Shown: piece after piece, positions 1-7,668 of the stretch
Numbering within the stretch: the stretch's first letter is position 1
How the letters are laid out: every line of letters begins with the position of its first letter
DNA from: Streptococcus oralis
Lineage (GTDB): Bacteria; Bacillota; Bacilli; Lactobacillales; Streptococcaceae
NCBI RefSeq assembly: GCF_001578935.1
Contig: NZ_KQ969521.1
Span: 577,530-641,529 of the forward strand
Direction of reading: 5' to 3'
DNA: 64,000 nt
Notes under the pieces: model-generated
The model's database searches: none
Told to the model about the DNA's origin: nothing
The model's input: only the letters and a program-made list of their open reading frames with translations
Made by a program: the position numbers and the translations under genes

Positions 1-1
1 C

Positions 2-298
2 CTGAAAAACCAAAATATTGATAAGATTGAAGAGCGTATTAATGACCTCTTCTTTGAAAATGCTGGTTTGGTTGAGCAAGATGCTACTTACTTGTCTAAC
101 GCCCGTCATATTTCCTTGATTGAAAAGGCAGTCGAAAGCCTGCAAGCTGTCAACCAAGGATTGGAACTGGGAATGCCTGTTGATCTACTGCAAGTAGACT
201 TGACTCGCACTTGGGAAATTCTCGGAGAAATCACTGGTGATGCAGCTCCAGATGAACTCATCACCCAACTCTTTAGCCAATTCTGTTTAGGAAAATAA
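2..298 (+). CDS. mnmE: tRNA modification GTPase MnmE, C-terminal part (5' truncated by window)
   Basis: This is the last 98 codons of MnmE (TrmE), the GTPase that works with MnmG to put the aminomethyl-type group on wobble U34 of certain tRNAs. The visible part is the C-terminal helical domain. It closes with the family signature F-C-[LI]-G-K, whose cysteine is typical of MnmE. The reading frame is open from base 2, so the start and the G domain lie outside the window. A bidirectional terminator follows directly. Identification rests on the C-terminal motif and on similarity to streptococcal MnmE tails. Confidence 0.93.
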   Translation: MKNQNIDKIEERINDLFFENAGLVEQDATYLSNARHISLIEKAVESLQAVNQGLELGMPVDLLQVDLTRTWEILGEITGDAAPDELITQLFSQFCLGK

Positions 299-338
299 GA
301 AAAATCCATGATCGTTCATTCGGTCATGGATTTTATTG
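299..338. terminator. Bidirectional intrinsic terminator between mnmE and dapA
   Basis: An 11-bp stem (AAAATCCATGA with TCATGGATTTT) has A/T tracts on both sides. It sits between the convergent mnmE and dapA ends and can stop transcription from either side. Confidence 0.85.
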
Positions 339-344
339 TCTTTA

Positions 345-1280
345 TTAGTAATCTGGTCTAAGGACTCCTGTTACAGTTGCCTTGGTCGCTTCGTAATCGC
401 CGTCTACGACAACCTTGATAATGCGTTTGGCATCTTCTTCTGGTGTTGGAACTAGAGGTAATCGAGTTGGTCCAGCTTCAAATCCCATGTAGTTCAAAAC
501 TGCCTTAACTGGAGCAGGACTTGGATAAGAGAAGAGGGCATTGACTTTGGGAATAAATTGCCGTTGAATAGCTGCTGCCTTTTGAATATCGCTTTCCGCA
601 ATAGCAGTCAACATCTCGTGCATCTCATCTCCATTTGTATGGGATGCAACAGAGATAACCCCATCTGCACCAAGGTTCATGGCATGAAAAGCATCTCCGT
701 CCTCACCCGTATAAATCAAAAACTCATCTGGTTTGTGCTCAATCAAGTAAGCCATATTGGCTAAGCTGGTACATTCTTTAACACCAATGATATTTGGATG
801 GTCAGCCAAACGAAGCATGGTTTCTGGAGTCAATTCGACAACCACACGCCCTGGAATGTTATAAATGATAATAGGCAAATCTGAGGCATCCGCAATTGCT
901 TTAAAGTGCTGGTACATTCCTTCTTGTGAAGGTTTATTGTAGTATGGCACGATTGCAAGTCCAGCTGCAAAACCACCAAAGTCCGCTACTTCCTTGACAA
1001 ACTCAATGGAGTCTCGTGTATCATTGGTTCCGACCCCTGCAATCAGAGGAACACGACCAGCTACAACCTTTTGAACAGCAGCAAAAATTTCCAATTCCTC
1101 ATCATGGGTCAAGGTCGGACTTTCAGCAGTTGTTCCAGCTAGCAAAATGCCGTCTGTATGATGGGCCAATAAATGCTCAATCAAGGCAGGAATAGCCTCG
1201 AAGTTAATGGAACCATCTTCATGAAACGGGGTGATAAAGGCAGTAATCATTTTACAATTTTTCAAATCCTGATAAGACAT
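345..1280 (-). CDS. dapA: 4-hydroxy-tetrahydrodipicolinate synthase
   Basis: DapA condenses pyruvate with aspartate semialdehyde, the first committed step to diaminopimelate and lysine. The 311-aa protein has the usual length and TIM-barrel family features. The N-terminal ITAFITPF strand is present, then [12 protein letters not shown] with the Thr-Thr pair that binds substrate, the IIIYNIPGR segment with the catalytic Tyr, and GVKECT with the Schiff-base Lys. AAGGAG lies 8 bases before the ATG. It follows asd, which makes its substrate, on the same strand. A terminator-like hairpin in the 72-bp gap suggests partial attenuation between the two genes. Confidence 0.96.
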   Translation of the reverse strand: MSYQDLKNCKMITAFITPFHEDGSINFEAIPALIEHLLAHHTDGILLAGTTAESPTLTHDEELEIFAAVQKVVAGRVPLIAGVGTNDTRDSIEFVKEVADFGGFAAGLAIVPYYNKPSQEGMYQHFKAIADASDLPIIIYNIPGRVVVELTPETMLRLADHPNIIGVKECTSLANMAYLIEHKPDEFLIYTGEDGDAFHAMNLGADGVISVASHTNGDEMHEMLTAIAESDIQKAAAIQRQFIPKVNALFSYPSPAPVKAVLNYMGFEAGPTRLPLVPTPEEDAKRIIKVVVDGDYEATKATVTGVLRPDY

Positions 1281-1313
1281 GGTGATGCTCTCCTTCTAGT
1301 TTATTTTGGATAC

Positions 1314-1343
1314 AAAAAGGTGCTGAGATACCTCCCAGCACCT
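1314..1343 (-). terminator. Intrinsic terminator or attenuator after asd
   Basis: Read on the minus strand, AGGTGCTG pairs with CAGCACCT around a 10-base loop and is followed by TTTTTG. It lies between asd and dapA, so it should end part of the asd transcripts and lower dapA expression. The dapA Shine-Dalgarno is just beyond it. Confidence 0.75.
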
Positions 1344-1352
1344 AAAGTTTGC

Positions 1353-2429
1353 TTATTTTAATTCAAATTTCAATTCAGCTGTTGGACGAACCAAGCCACG
1401 TTCGTGAAGAGTTTCTGCAATTTGAACAGAGTTCCAAGCTGCACCTTTAAGAAGGTTATCTGAAACAACCCACATGTGGATACCTTTTTCCGCATCCAAG
1501 TCCTTGCGGATACGTCCAACAAAAGTATCCCGTGAACCAACCGCATTGATAGCTTGAGGATAGATTTGATGCGCTACGTCATCCTCAAGAACAGCACCTG
1601 GGAAGGCTGCGATAGCGGCTTTCACTTCTTCGATTGGAGCCACTTCTTTTGTTTCGATATAAACTGACTCAGAGTGAGCTGACAAGACTGGAATACGCAC
1701 ACATGTTGCTGAAACGGCAATGCTGTCATCTTCCATGATTTTCTTGGTTTCCTTGGTCATCTTCATCTCTTCATAAGTGTAGTCGTTATCTGTAAAGACG
1801 TCGATTTGTGGAAGAGCGTTGAAGGCGATAGGATAGTGTTTCTTATCACCACCTGAAGGCAAGATTTCCGCATGCAAGTCACGTGGATTCACACCATCAT
1901 TCAACACTTCACGAAGTTCACGTTGTGTTTCAAGAATCGCTCCCATACCCGCACCGGAAACCGCTTGATAGGTTGAAACGATGATACGATCCAAGCCCCA
2001 CTTCTGACGAACAGGCTCCAAGGCCACCATCATTTGGATTGTTGAACAGTTAGGGCAGGCAATGATCCCGTTGTGGGCATCAAGAGCATGGGCATTGACC
2101 TCTGGAACAACCAAAGGAACATCTGGATTTTGGCGGAAATAAGAAGTGTTATCCACCACTACTGCTCCAGCTTTCACAGCATAGGGAGCATACTTAGCAG
2201 AGGTTGAACCACCTGCTGAGAAGAGGGCAATATCAACACCCTCAAAAGCTGTCTCAGTCGTTTCCTCAATGGTAATGTCTTGGTCTTTAAATTTCAAGGT
2301 CTTGCCTGCTGAACGCGCAGAAGCAAGGTAACGAATTTTATCAATTGGAAGAGTGGATTCTTCCAGCATTTTAATCATTTGAGCACCCACAGCACCAGTG
2401 GCACCAACAACAGCAACTGTATATCCCAT
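1353..2429 (-). CDS. asd: Aspartate-semialdehyde dehydrogenase
   Basis: Asd reduces aspartyl phosphate to aspartate semialdehyde with NADPH, feeding lysine/diaminopimelate, threonine and methionine synthesis. The protein starts [15 protein letters not shown], a Rossmann G-x-x-G-x-x-G motif. It carries the active-site cysteine in [12 protein letters not shown] (about residue 128) and a later active-site histidine in VLSAHSESV. The ATG at 2429 is preferred to a TTG two codons upstream because AGAGG is well spaced from it. Length is 358 aa, normal for the family. Upstream lie a sigma-70 promoter and the asd small RNA. Confidence 0.96.
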   Translation of the reverse strand: MGYTVAVVGATGAVGAQMIKMLEESTLPIDKIRYLASARSAGKTLKFKDQDITIEETTETAFEGVDIALFSAGGSTSAKYAPYAVKAGAVVVDNTSYFRQNPDVPLVVPEVNAHALDAHNGIIACPNCSTIQMMVALEPVRQKWGLDRIIVSTYQAVSGAGMGAILETQRELREVLNDGVNPRDLHAEILPSGGDKKHYPIAFNALPQIDVFTDNDYTYEEMKMTKETKKIMEDDSIAVSATCVRIPVLSAHSESVYIETKEVAPIEEVKAAIAAFPGAVLEDDVAHQIYPQAINAVGSRDTFVGRIRKDLDAEKGIHMWVVSDNLLKGAAWNSVQIAETLHERGLVRPTAELKFELK

Positions 2430-2476
2430 AATCAAACCTCTTTATAAGAATTTTCTAAAAATTTTCTAATGCCCCT

Positions 2477-2505
2477 ATTATACTACTTTTTTAACCAATT
2501 GAAAA
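2477..2505 (-). promoter_or_regulatory. Promoter of asd
   Basis: TTTTCA and TATAAT are separated by 17 bp on the minus strand, about 40 bp before the asd start. It lies downstream of the asd RNA terminator, so asd can be transcribed independently of that RNA. Confidence 0.6.
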
Positions 2506-2530
2506 GTTTTTTTGTACATGCTTTTGAAAA

Positions 2531-2674
2531 TAAAAAAGTCTCTGGCACAAAACCAGAGACTAAGAGGCATCTTCATGTGATGAGCAGGTTCACACAACTC
2601 ATCAAGGTCCGCTCCTGCGTTATGACCTCCTTATGCTCAATAGCAGTCCGAAGACTACCTATCGACTCATCGCA
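2531..2674 (-). ncRNA. asd-type small RNA (asd RNA motif)
   Basis: The segment before asd folds on the minus strand into several hairpins: a UUCG-capped stem (GATAGGTAGTC/GACTGCTATTG), a GGTC/GACC stem, a GATGAG...CTCATC stem, and a terminal AGTCTCTGG/CCAGAGACT stem followed by a T run. It has its own TTGACA/TAGAAT promoter. Position and layout fit the asd RNA motif, described by comparative genomics upstream of asd in lactic acid bacteria and detected as a separate small RNA in streptococci. Its function is not known. The predicted 5' end is set from the promoter. Confidence 0.7.
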
Positions 2675-2680
2675 TCTACT

Positions 2681-2709
2681 ATTCTACTAGATAGGGGCAC
2701 TTTTGTCAA
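2681..2709 (-). promoter_or_regulatory. Promoter of the asd small RNA
   Basis: Consensus TTGACA and TAGAAT with a 17-bp spacer on the minus strand. The predicted start is about base 2674, giving an RNA of roughly 140 nt up to the terminator. Confidence 0.75.
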
Positions 2710-2748
2710 CAGCCAAAACGCTTTAACTTCATTTATACAGATAGATAA

Positions 2749-2772
2749 GAAAAAACCTTGGTCTCCCAAGGT
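2749..2772 (-). terminator. Terminator of the tRNA-Thr transcript
   Basis: ACCTTGG and CCAAGGT form a 7-bp stem with a GAGA-type tetraloop, followed by a T run on the minus strand, 17 bp beyond the tRNA 3' end. Confidence 0.75.
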
Positions 2773-2788
2773 CATTTTACTTCTATCA

Positions 2789-2861
2789 TGCTAATTGCCG
2801 GGATTGAACCGGCGACCTCATCCTTACCATGGATGCGCTCTGCCAACTGAGCTAAATCAGC
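2789..2861 (-). tRNA. tRNA-Thr (anticodon GGT)
   Basis: The minus strand gives a full cloverleaf. The 7-bp acceptor stem is GCTGATT/AATTAGC with one G-T pair. The D arm is GCTC-AGTTGGCAGA-GC, the anticodon stem is CATCC/GGATG with loop ATGGTAA, and the T arm is GCCGG-TTCAATC-CCGGC. The anticodon GGT reads ACC/ACU (Thr). The discriminator is A and the CCA end is not encoded. It stands alone with its own terminator. Confidence 0.95.
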
Positions 2862-2924
2862 TTACCTAAAAAGTATACTATAGTTCTATGTTCTTGTCAA
2901 GCGCTCTCTTTTAATTTTTAGAAT

Positions 2925-2956
2925 GAAAAAAGCTAGATTTAGCAAGAATCTAGCTT
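2925..2956 (-). terminator. Terminator of queT
   Basis: AAGCTAGATT and AATCTAGCTT form a 10-bp stem with a 7-base loop, followed by a T run on the minus strand, directly after queT. Confidence 0.8.
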
Positions 2957-2965
2957 ATAAACTTC

Positions 2966-3478
2966 TTATCTTGTTAGATCGATTCGCTGTCCTAGTTTAC
3001 CAATCAAAATCGCACCTACGATAAGTGATGCAAACTCACCAATTCCAGTAGAGAACCATGTGAAGAAGAAGGGAGCTTCTGTCAAGATATGAAGTTCAGC
3101 TGCAATGGTAATCATTGAAATGGAGAAGAGAATTGAAAAGAAGAAATGATCTTTTCGAATCAATCCGTTAAAGAGGTAATCTTTGCTGTATTTTGCAAAG
3201 AGCCATACACCTAGACTTAGGAAAACTAGGGTAGAACCTCCACCGACAAAGACATCTATTAGGCCAAAACTACTAAATAAATTAGCAATCATACATCCAA
3301 GAGTCACACCAATGATGTATTTGGGATTGTAAAAGGCCATAAAATTCATCATCTCAGAAATACGAAACTGATAAGCTCCATAGCTAATGGCATTGAGCGG
3401 TGGGGTGATGGTCAAGACGACATAAATAGCAGCCACAATGGCAATTTCAGCCACATCACGAACAGTTAATTTTTTCAT
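2966..3478 (-). CDS. queT: QueT-family queuosine precursor transporter
   Basis: A 170-aa integral membrane protein of the QueT family (COG4708), thought to be the substrate-specific (S) component of an energy-coupling factor transporter for a queuosine precursor. It has about five or six hydrophobic segments, starting with an N-terminal VAEIAIVAAIYVVLT helix. The start at 3478 (MKKLTVRDVAEI) was chosen because AAAGGAG lies just before it. The longer open frame upstream runs through the riboswitch and is not coding. The preQ1-II riboswitch upstream supports the substrate assignment. It has its own terminator and is divergent from the GtrA gene. Confidence 0.9.
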   Translation of the reverse strand: MKKLTVRDVAEIAIVAAIYVVLTITPPLNAISYGAYQFRISEMMNFMAFYNPKYIIGVTLGCMIANLFSSFGLIDVFVGGGSTLVFLSLGVWLFAKYSKDYLFNGLIRKDHFFFSILFSISMITIAAELHILTEAPFFFTWFSTGIGEFASLIVGAILIGKLGQRIDLTR

Positions 3479-3480
3479 TG

Positions 3481-3539
3481 TTTCTCCTTTGGCGGTTATC
3501 CACGTAAAATATGCTTGGTGAAAGAAGTTAAGCACCAAG
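3481..3539 (-). promoter_or_regulatory. preQ1-II riboswitch controlling queT
   Basis: The minus strand reads CTTGGTG, then a loop, CACCAAG, then ATATT..ACGTGGATAACCGCC and AAAGGAG. This is the preQ1-II (COG4708 motif) class known from streptococci. The CTTGGTG/CACCAAG stem and the GGATAACCGCC pseudoknot strand abut the Shine-Dalgarno. Ligand binding should hide the ribosome site and turn queT down when preQ1 is plentiful. A further 7-bp hairpin (GGGTTGA/TCAACCC) lies at the extreme 5' end of the leader. Confidence 0.92.
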
Positions 3540-3561
3540 GGTTGAGATTATCAACCCTATC

Positions 3562-3594
3562 AGTATAGCACAATATATAACTTTATGCTATACT
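3562..3594. promoter_or_regulatory. Back-to-back extended -10 promoters for queT (-) and gtrA-like (+)
   Basis: AGTATAGCA at 3562-3570 is the exact reverse complement of TGCTATACT at 3586-3594. Each arm supplies a TGC-TATACT extended -10 element on its own strand. The plus-strand promoter should start at about the A of the 3601 ATG. The minus-strand one should start just before the preQ1-II leader. Confidence 0.65.
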
Positions 3595-3600
3595 AAAATC

Positions 3601-4032
3601 ATGAAAAAACTAATAAAAGCTTTCTTTGATAACGAAATCCTCTCCTACCTATTTTTTGGTGGTGCTACTACTCTGGTTTCTATTGTATCACGTTTGGTTA
3701 TTTACCATATCAGTCATCAGGAAATCCTCGCAACTGCCCTCGCAAATATTATCGGGATTCTCTTTGCCTTTCTCACAAATGATACAATCGTCTTTAAACA
3801 AGAGAGAAGGAATTGGCCAACCCGCCTGGCTAAGTTTTTCTTAGCTCGTCTTTCTACTCTTGGTCTTGACGTTCTTTTAACTTATATCTTTGTTACAACT
3901 TTTCCTGATATTATTGGCCAGTTTGTCGAATTTAATATAGATAGGGTTAATACGATTGAAACTATCCTAGCGCAAATTTTGATTATCATTTTAAATTATG
4001 TTTTCAGTAAAGTTTATATTTTCAAAAGGTAG
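3601..4032 (+). CDS. GtrA-family small membrane protein
   Basis: A 143-aa protein with four predicted membrane helices, typical of the GtrA/DPMS family. Members are thought to move or position polyprenyl-linked sugars during cell-surface glycosylation. The N-terminal LSYLFFGGATTLVSIVSRLV and the conserved FLTNDTIVF segment are characteristic. The only in-frame start is the ATG at 3601, because a stop lies 8 codons upstream. That ATG is 6 bp after a -10 box and has no Shine-Dalgarno, so the mRNA is probably leaderless. No glycosyltransferase partner is adjacent, so the lipid-sugar substrate cannot be named. Confidence 0.85.
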   Translation: MKKLIKAFFDNEILSYLFFGGATTLVSIVSRLVIYHISHQEILATALANIIGILFAFLTNDTIVFKQERRNWPTRLAKFFLARLSTLGLDVLLTYIFVTTFPDIIGQFVEFNIDRVNTIETILAQILIIILNYVFSKVYIFKR

Positions 4033-4048
4033 GATCTGAGCATTAGAC

Positions 4049-4081
4049 TTGCATTCCCTCATCTTTTAAGATATAATTAAG
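4049..4081 (+). promoter_or_regulatory. Promoter of mscL, overlapping a CiaR-like repeat
   Basis: TTGCAT and TATAAT with a 17-bp spacer lie upstream of mscL. A TTTAAG-N5-ATTAAG direct repeat at 4065-4081, the form of a CiaR recognition site, overlaps the -10 element. The promoter is well supported; the CiaR reading is only a motif match in AT-rich DNA. Confidence 0.6.
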
Positions 4082-4107
4082 AGAATTTTTTTGAAAGGAA
4101 AAAGAAA

Positions 4108-4488
4108 ATGTTAAAGGATCTTAAAGAATTCTTGCTTCGTGGTAATGTTGTCGATCTTGCTGTCGGTGTGATCATTGCCTCTGCTTTTGGTGCCATCGTG
4201 ACTTCTCTTGTCAACGATATCATCACTCCACTTATTTTGAACCCAGCTTTGAAAGCTGCGAACGTTGAGCGTATTGCAGAACTTTCATGGAATGGTGTTG
4301 GTTACGGTAGCTTCTTGAGCGCTATCATCAACTTCCTTGTAGTTGGTACTGTTCTCTTCTTCGTTATCAAAGGTATTGAAAAAGCTCAAAGCCTTCGTAA
4401 AAAAGAGGAAGTGGTTGAGGAAGCTCCTGCTGGTCCAACTGAACTTGAAGTTCTTCAAGAAATCAAAGCTCTTCTTGAGAAAAAATAA
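4108..4488 (+). CDS. mscL: Large-conductance mechanosensitive channel
   Basis: MscL is a homopentameric membrane channel that opens under membrane tension to release solutes on hypo-osmotic shock. The 126-aa protein has the family N-terminus (LKDLKEFLLRGNVVDLAVGVIIASAFGAIV), with the pore-lining first helix, a second helix (AIINFLVVGTVLFFVIKGI), and a charged C-terminal helical bundle. GAAAGGA is placed correctly before the ATG. It is monocistronic, between a promoter and a bidirectional terminator. Confidence 0.96.
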   Translation: MLKDLKEFLLRGNVVDLAVGVIIASAFGAIVTSLVNDIITPLILNPALKAANVERIAELSWNGVGYGSFLSAIINFLVVGTVLFFVIKGIEKAQSLRKKEEVVEEAPAGPTELEVLQEIKALLEKK

Positions 4489-4496
4489 AACAAATA

Positions 4497-4528
4497 AAGG
4501 ATTTAGCATAAAGCCAAATCCTTTTTTT
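4497..4528. terminator. Bidirectional terminator between mscL and hemH
   Basis: An 8-bp stem AAGGATTT/AAATCCTT with an 11-base loop and a T run on the plus strand serves the convergent mscL and hemH genes. Confidence 0.85.
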
Positions 4529-4530
4529 CT

Positions 4531-5625
4531 TTACTCTTTTGGTAATTTCCCAGCCTTTTCTAGCATCTTCTTGATAAGATAAGGCATTTTGACATTTTCA
4601 CGGCCTTTTTTCTCAATGAGCTTTTTGACAAATTCTGGCATCTGAAGGTCGTCTGTCTCCTCCATAATATCCTTAGTGGTTGCTGACGGAGCTAGCTCAT
4701 CAAAGGTTTCTTCTTCTGGGAGAAATTCCTTAAATTCTTTTTGTTCATTGGCTCTTACAGTATCAACTAAAGCATCAATTAAACGAGAGTCTGTGTTTGG
4801 CATAGGTGGACGATGGTAGGTTACACCTAATTCTTGACACAAGTCATAACATTCTACATCGTTGTCAAAGAGGACTTCGATATGCTCACTAATGAAGCTA
4901 ATCGGGACAAAGATGTAATGCTCTGGATGTTGCTTTTGTTCTCGCAAATATTCTAAAACATCTGGCTTGATCCAAGGAATTCCAATATCGCTTTCGCTCT
5001 GCCAAGTATTGGTATACTGGTCGGTTGTTAGGCCGAGCTGTTCAGCAATGAGCTTGCTATTATCGAAAATCTGGTCGATATATGGATCTCCAAAGTCCAA
5101 GGCAAAAATGGGGACGCTATGGGCTGAAAAGATTACCTTGAAGGATTCTTCTCCTACATCGTCTCGTAAAATTTTTCCAATCTCATCTGTCCAGAAGTCC
5201 AGCAAAGGCTGCTCCTGATACCAGTCCTTAATGACCCAAAAACGAATCTGTTTACTTTCTAAGAATTTCTCATACCCCATAACCGAATAGAAAGAATAAT
5301 GTGGCTCAAGGATTAAGCAGATACATTCTTCAACGCCATCAGCTTCCATCTGCTTGATTACGTCTGGGATAAAGGGGCGAGAAAACTTATTGGCAAAGTA
5401 GATACCGTACTCCTCCCCTAAACGTTCTCTTACTAAAGCAACTTCTTCCCTTGTAATCCGCTGCAAAGGCGTCCCACCGATAAGGACGTAGTTGTCATAG
5501 AGGGTCTGTATCTCATGGTTTTTGGGTCTAACTCCACGACGAATGTTTGTAAAAAATTCTGCTACTCCTTCAAAACTAATCTCCTCTGGAGAACCAAAGG
5601 TCATCGTTAATATAGCTTTTTTCAT
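4531..5625 (-). CDS. hemH: Ferrochelatase HemH (likely coproporphyrin ferrochelatase)
   Basis: The protein belongs to the ferrochelatase family, which inserts Fe2+ into a porphyrin. Features include an N-terminal [11 protein letters not shown], the [13 protein letters not shown] segment, VIFSAHSVP with the metal-site His, and [15 protein letters not shown] with the conserved Glu-His. At 364 aa it carries a tail of about 60 residues beyond the usual core. That tail holds two copies of a MP-x2-[VI]KK-[LM]-[IL]EK motif at residues 329 and 347. Streptococci generally lack the rest of heme synthesis, so its substrate may be imported or the enzyme may work in reverse; that is inference. It is the right-hand flank of the pilus islet. 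Confidence 0.88.
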   Translation of the reverse strand: MKKAILTMTFGSPEEISFEGVAEFFTNIRRGVRPKNHEIQTLYDNYVLIGGTPLQRITREEVALVRERLGEEYGIYFANKFSRPFIPDVIKQMEADGVEECICLILEPHYSFYSVMGYEKFLESKQIRFWVIKDWYQEQPLLDFWTDEIGKILRDDVGEESFKVIFSAHSVPIFALDFGDPYIDQIFDNSKLIAEQLGLTTDQYTNTWQSESDIGIPWIKPDVLEYLREQKQHPEHYIFVPISFISEHIEVLFDNDVECYDLCQELGVTYHRPPMPNTDSRLIDALVDTVRANEQKEFKEFLPEEETFDELAPSATTKDIMEETDDLQMPEFVKKLIEKKGRENVKMPYLIKKMLEKAGKLPKE

Positions 5626-5674
5626 GTTATCATCCTTATGATATTATTTTCACTATCTATTCTATCATGAAAGA

Positions 5675-5707
5675 CAAAAATAGTAAACGTTTCCGACGTC
5701 TACTATT
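5675..5707 (-). terminator. Terminator of the pilus islet operon
   Basis: AATAGTA/TACTATT, extended by internal ACGT pairing, is followed by a T run on the minus strand. The stem begins inside the srtG2 stop codon, so it closes the pilus operon just before hemH. Confidence 0.7.
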
Positions 5708-6572
5708 TTTTTTGTTCTTTTGTCTTTCTATCTCGTCTCATGATTAGGATGATAACGACAAGGAGTAAAATAACGATAATCAGGAGAAGAAAGGCAAGGA
5801 TATAAATCCAATGCGTTGGTAGCCCTTGGTCAAAATAGCGTGTTCCTACTGCTTCCCCACTTTTATCCTGGGATGCTTTTACTGGTGCATCCGTTATTTT
5901 AGCTAAGAGGATATGTCGTCCGTTTGTAATATTAAGGAAACAGGTGCTTAACAAAACAATCTTGTCCGTTGAAGTCAAGGAAACATCACGCTTGTACTTT
6001 GCCTTGCTCAGCAGATATTGATAGTAAGCCTGATGTTCCTCATCGTTGGAACTCAAGGTTCGATAAATCTCCGTATCATAGGCATCTACTTCTAAAATCC
6101 CAAATATCTCAAGACCACGTTCACGACCATTGTAGTAGATAGAACCATAGCGATGCTTTTCAAAAAAATCTTGATCCGCAAATTTTTGAATCTCCCCAAA
6201 CATAGCACCAGAAGCCATGGAGTGACCATAGATGATGGTATTAAAGTCTGTAAAGTTAGGATTAAAGCGATAGTCGAGAAAAATAGAGCCCGTCACCGCA
6301 TAATCGCCAAAAGCATTACGATCTAGATACTTGATGTTATCCCGACTTTGCAGGAGCGGATAGTCGACCTTGGTCCCATCGATGCTAATCCAACCACAAA
6401 CATCTTGATTAAGATGTTGGAGAGTTTCAAATCCTGTACTTGAAGCATCCTTTTCAATGGGATTGTAGTGATCATAGTCACTAGCAGCCACTGATCGCCA
6501 GCCCACAACTGCCAACAAACAAAGTAGAAAAGGCACTAGAAAAAAACGTCGTTTGGAAGGGGATTTTGCCAT
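5703..6572 (-). CDS. srtG2: PI-2 pilus-associated sortase, class B-like (SrtG2)
   Basis: A 289-aa membrane sortase with an N-terminal anchor (FFLVPFLLCLLAVVGW) and a second C-terminal helix ending in a charged tail. The catalytic set is intact: His in IIYGHSM, Cys in LLSTCFL and Arg in NGRHIL. The core (CGWISIDGTKVDYPLLQ..DN.KYL) resembles class B sortases, and there is no DP[FWY] lid as in classical class C enzymes. It is the last gene of the islet, 97 bp after srtG1, with a hairpin in between. In pneumococcal PI-2, srtG1 is the enzyme tied to polymerisation; srtG2's role is less clear. This copy looks intact. Confidence 0.88.
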   Translation of the reverse strand: MAKSPSKRRFFLVPFLLCLLAVVGWRSVAASDYDHYNPIEKDASSTGFETLQHLNQDVCGWISIDGTKVDYPLLQSRDNIKYLDRNAFGDYAVTGSIFLDYRFNPNFTDFNTIIYGHSMASGAMFGEIQKFADQDFFEKHRYGSIYYNGRERGLEIFGILEVDAYDTEIYRTLSSNDEEHQAYYQYLLSKAKYKRDVSLTSTDKIVLLSTCFLNITNGRHILLAKITDAPVKASQDKSGEAVGTRYFDQGLPTHWIYILAFLLLIIVILLLVVIILIMRRDRKTKEQKK

Positions 6573-6605
6573 TCAGGCACTCCTTTCTCTCTATTCTCTA
6601 AAAAG

Positions 6606-6637
6606 GAAAGAAGGCGGGACAATAAACCGCCTTTTTC
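6606..6637. terminator. Hairpin between srtG1 and srtG2
   Basis: AAGGCGG/CCGCCTT with a 9-base loop. The plus strand has the better T tract. On the minus (operon) strand the following CTTTCCTTTTT is only fairly T-rich. It may attenuate srtG2 relative to the upstream pilus genes. Confidence 0.5.
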
Positions 6638-6669
6638 CTATTCATCCTTAGTCAGTAGGGATGGTTCCT

Positions 6670-7650
6670 TTATGACTTTCGCGCCTCTCTTCTACGACGT
6701 AAGATCAAGTAGAGAATGATGAGCAAGAAAATCAATAATAAGAACAATACAAACAAAATGATATACCATATCCATAGAGGGATCGATGAGAGGAAACGTC
6801 CAAATGACGAGTCGTCAAAGACACTATACGGGAATGGTTTTGCTTTTTTAGTATGGAAGGTATTTTGGGGAACGGTGTCTGTGATCTTTGCGACCACGAT
6901 ATGACGCCCGTTGGTCACATCTAGAAAGCAGGTGCTGAGCAGGATGATACGATCACTCGGTGAGAGTGAGATATCCCGCTTGTGCATGGAAACTGAGAGC
7001 AGGTGGTCTAGATAGGCCTGCTGGCGGTCCTCACCCTGTATTCCTGGATCATAGATGTTAAAGTCATAGGCATCGACCTCTAGCATCTCAAAGATTTCGA
7101 TCCCCTTTTCTACACCATTGTAGTAAATACTCCCATAACGATGCTGGTCAAAATAGGTCGCATCTGAAAATTTTGCCACGTCTCCAAACATGACGCCATT
7201 TTCCACGTGGTGGCCATAGATGATGGTGTTAAAATCATCAAAGTTGGTACTATTTCTCGCATCAAGAAAGATAGCACCTGTCGCTGCAAACTCACCCTTG
7301 GAGTCCTTGTTGAGATACTTTTCATTGTCCTTGGCTTGTACTAAAGGATAGTCGATATTGGTACCATAGACATTGATCCAACCGAGAACTTCGGGGTTGA
7401 GTTCTTGAAGCTTGCTGAAGCCTGTAAAACTAGCCAGCTCATCCTTTTGTGTCGGAGCGACTGGCCGATAAGCCTCATACTCGCTAGAAGAGGCTAGTGA
7501 GTAGACTTGGTTGGAATCCCAAAGAGCGTAAAAACCAAAGAGAAATACTAGCGCTGCCAACAAGAGCAGCAAGTGATTGATCACCCCATCTATAGCCAGA
7601 ACGAAACGCCTAGACAGACTCTTTTTTGGTTTCTCACGCTTGGTTTTCAT
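6670..7650 (-). CDS. srtG1: PI-2 pilin-polymerising sortase, class B-like (SrtG1)
   Basis: A 326-aa sortase that should cross-link PitB subunits at the outer membrane face. It has an N-terminal anchor helix and a C-terminal helix with a basic tail. Catalytic residues are visible: His in IIYGHHVEN, Cys in LLSTCFLDV, Arg in NGRHIVV. NPEVLGWINVYGTNIDYPLVQ is the class B-like core, and no class C lid motif is seen. The second of two adjacent ATGs (7650) is better spaced from GGGGGA. It starts about 15 bp after pitB, so the two are probably co-transcribed. It is about half identical to srtG2 by eye, which suggests an old duplication. Confidence 0.9.
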   Translation of the reverse strand: MKTKREKPKKSLSRRFVLAIDGVINHLLLLLAALVFLFGFYALWDSNQVYSLASSSEYEAYRPVAPTQKDELASFTGFSKLQELNPEVLGWINVYGTNIDYPLVQAKDNEKYLNKDSKGEFAATGAIFLDARNSTNFDDFNTIIYGHHVENGVMFGDVAKFSDATYFDQHRYGSIYYNGVEKGIEIFEMLEVDAYDFNIYDPGIQGEDRQQAYLDHLLSVSMHKRDISLSPSDRIILLSTCFLDVTNGRHIVVAKITDTVPQNTFHTKKAKPFPYSVFDDSSFGRFLSSIPLWIWYIILFVLFLLLIFLLIILYLILRRRREARKS

Positions 7651-7668
7651 CATCTATCCCCCAACCGT

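Noticed and set aside
3479-3538. 20-residue N-terminal extension of QueT
   Set aside because: It runs through the preQ1-II riboswitch and past the proper Shine-Dalgarno; the ATG at 3478 is correct.
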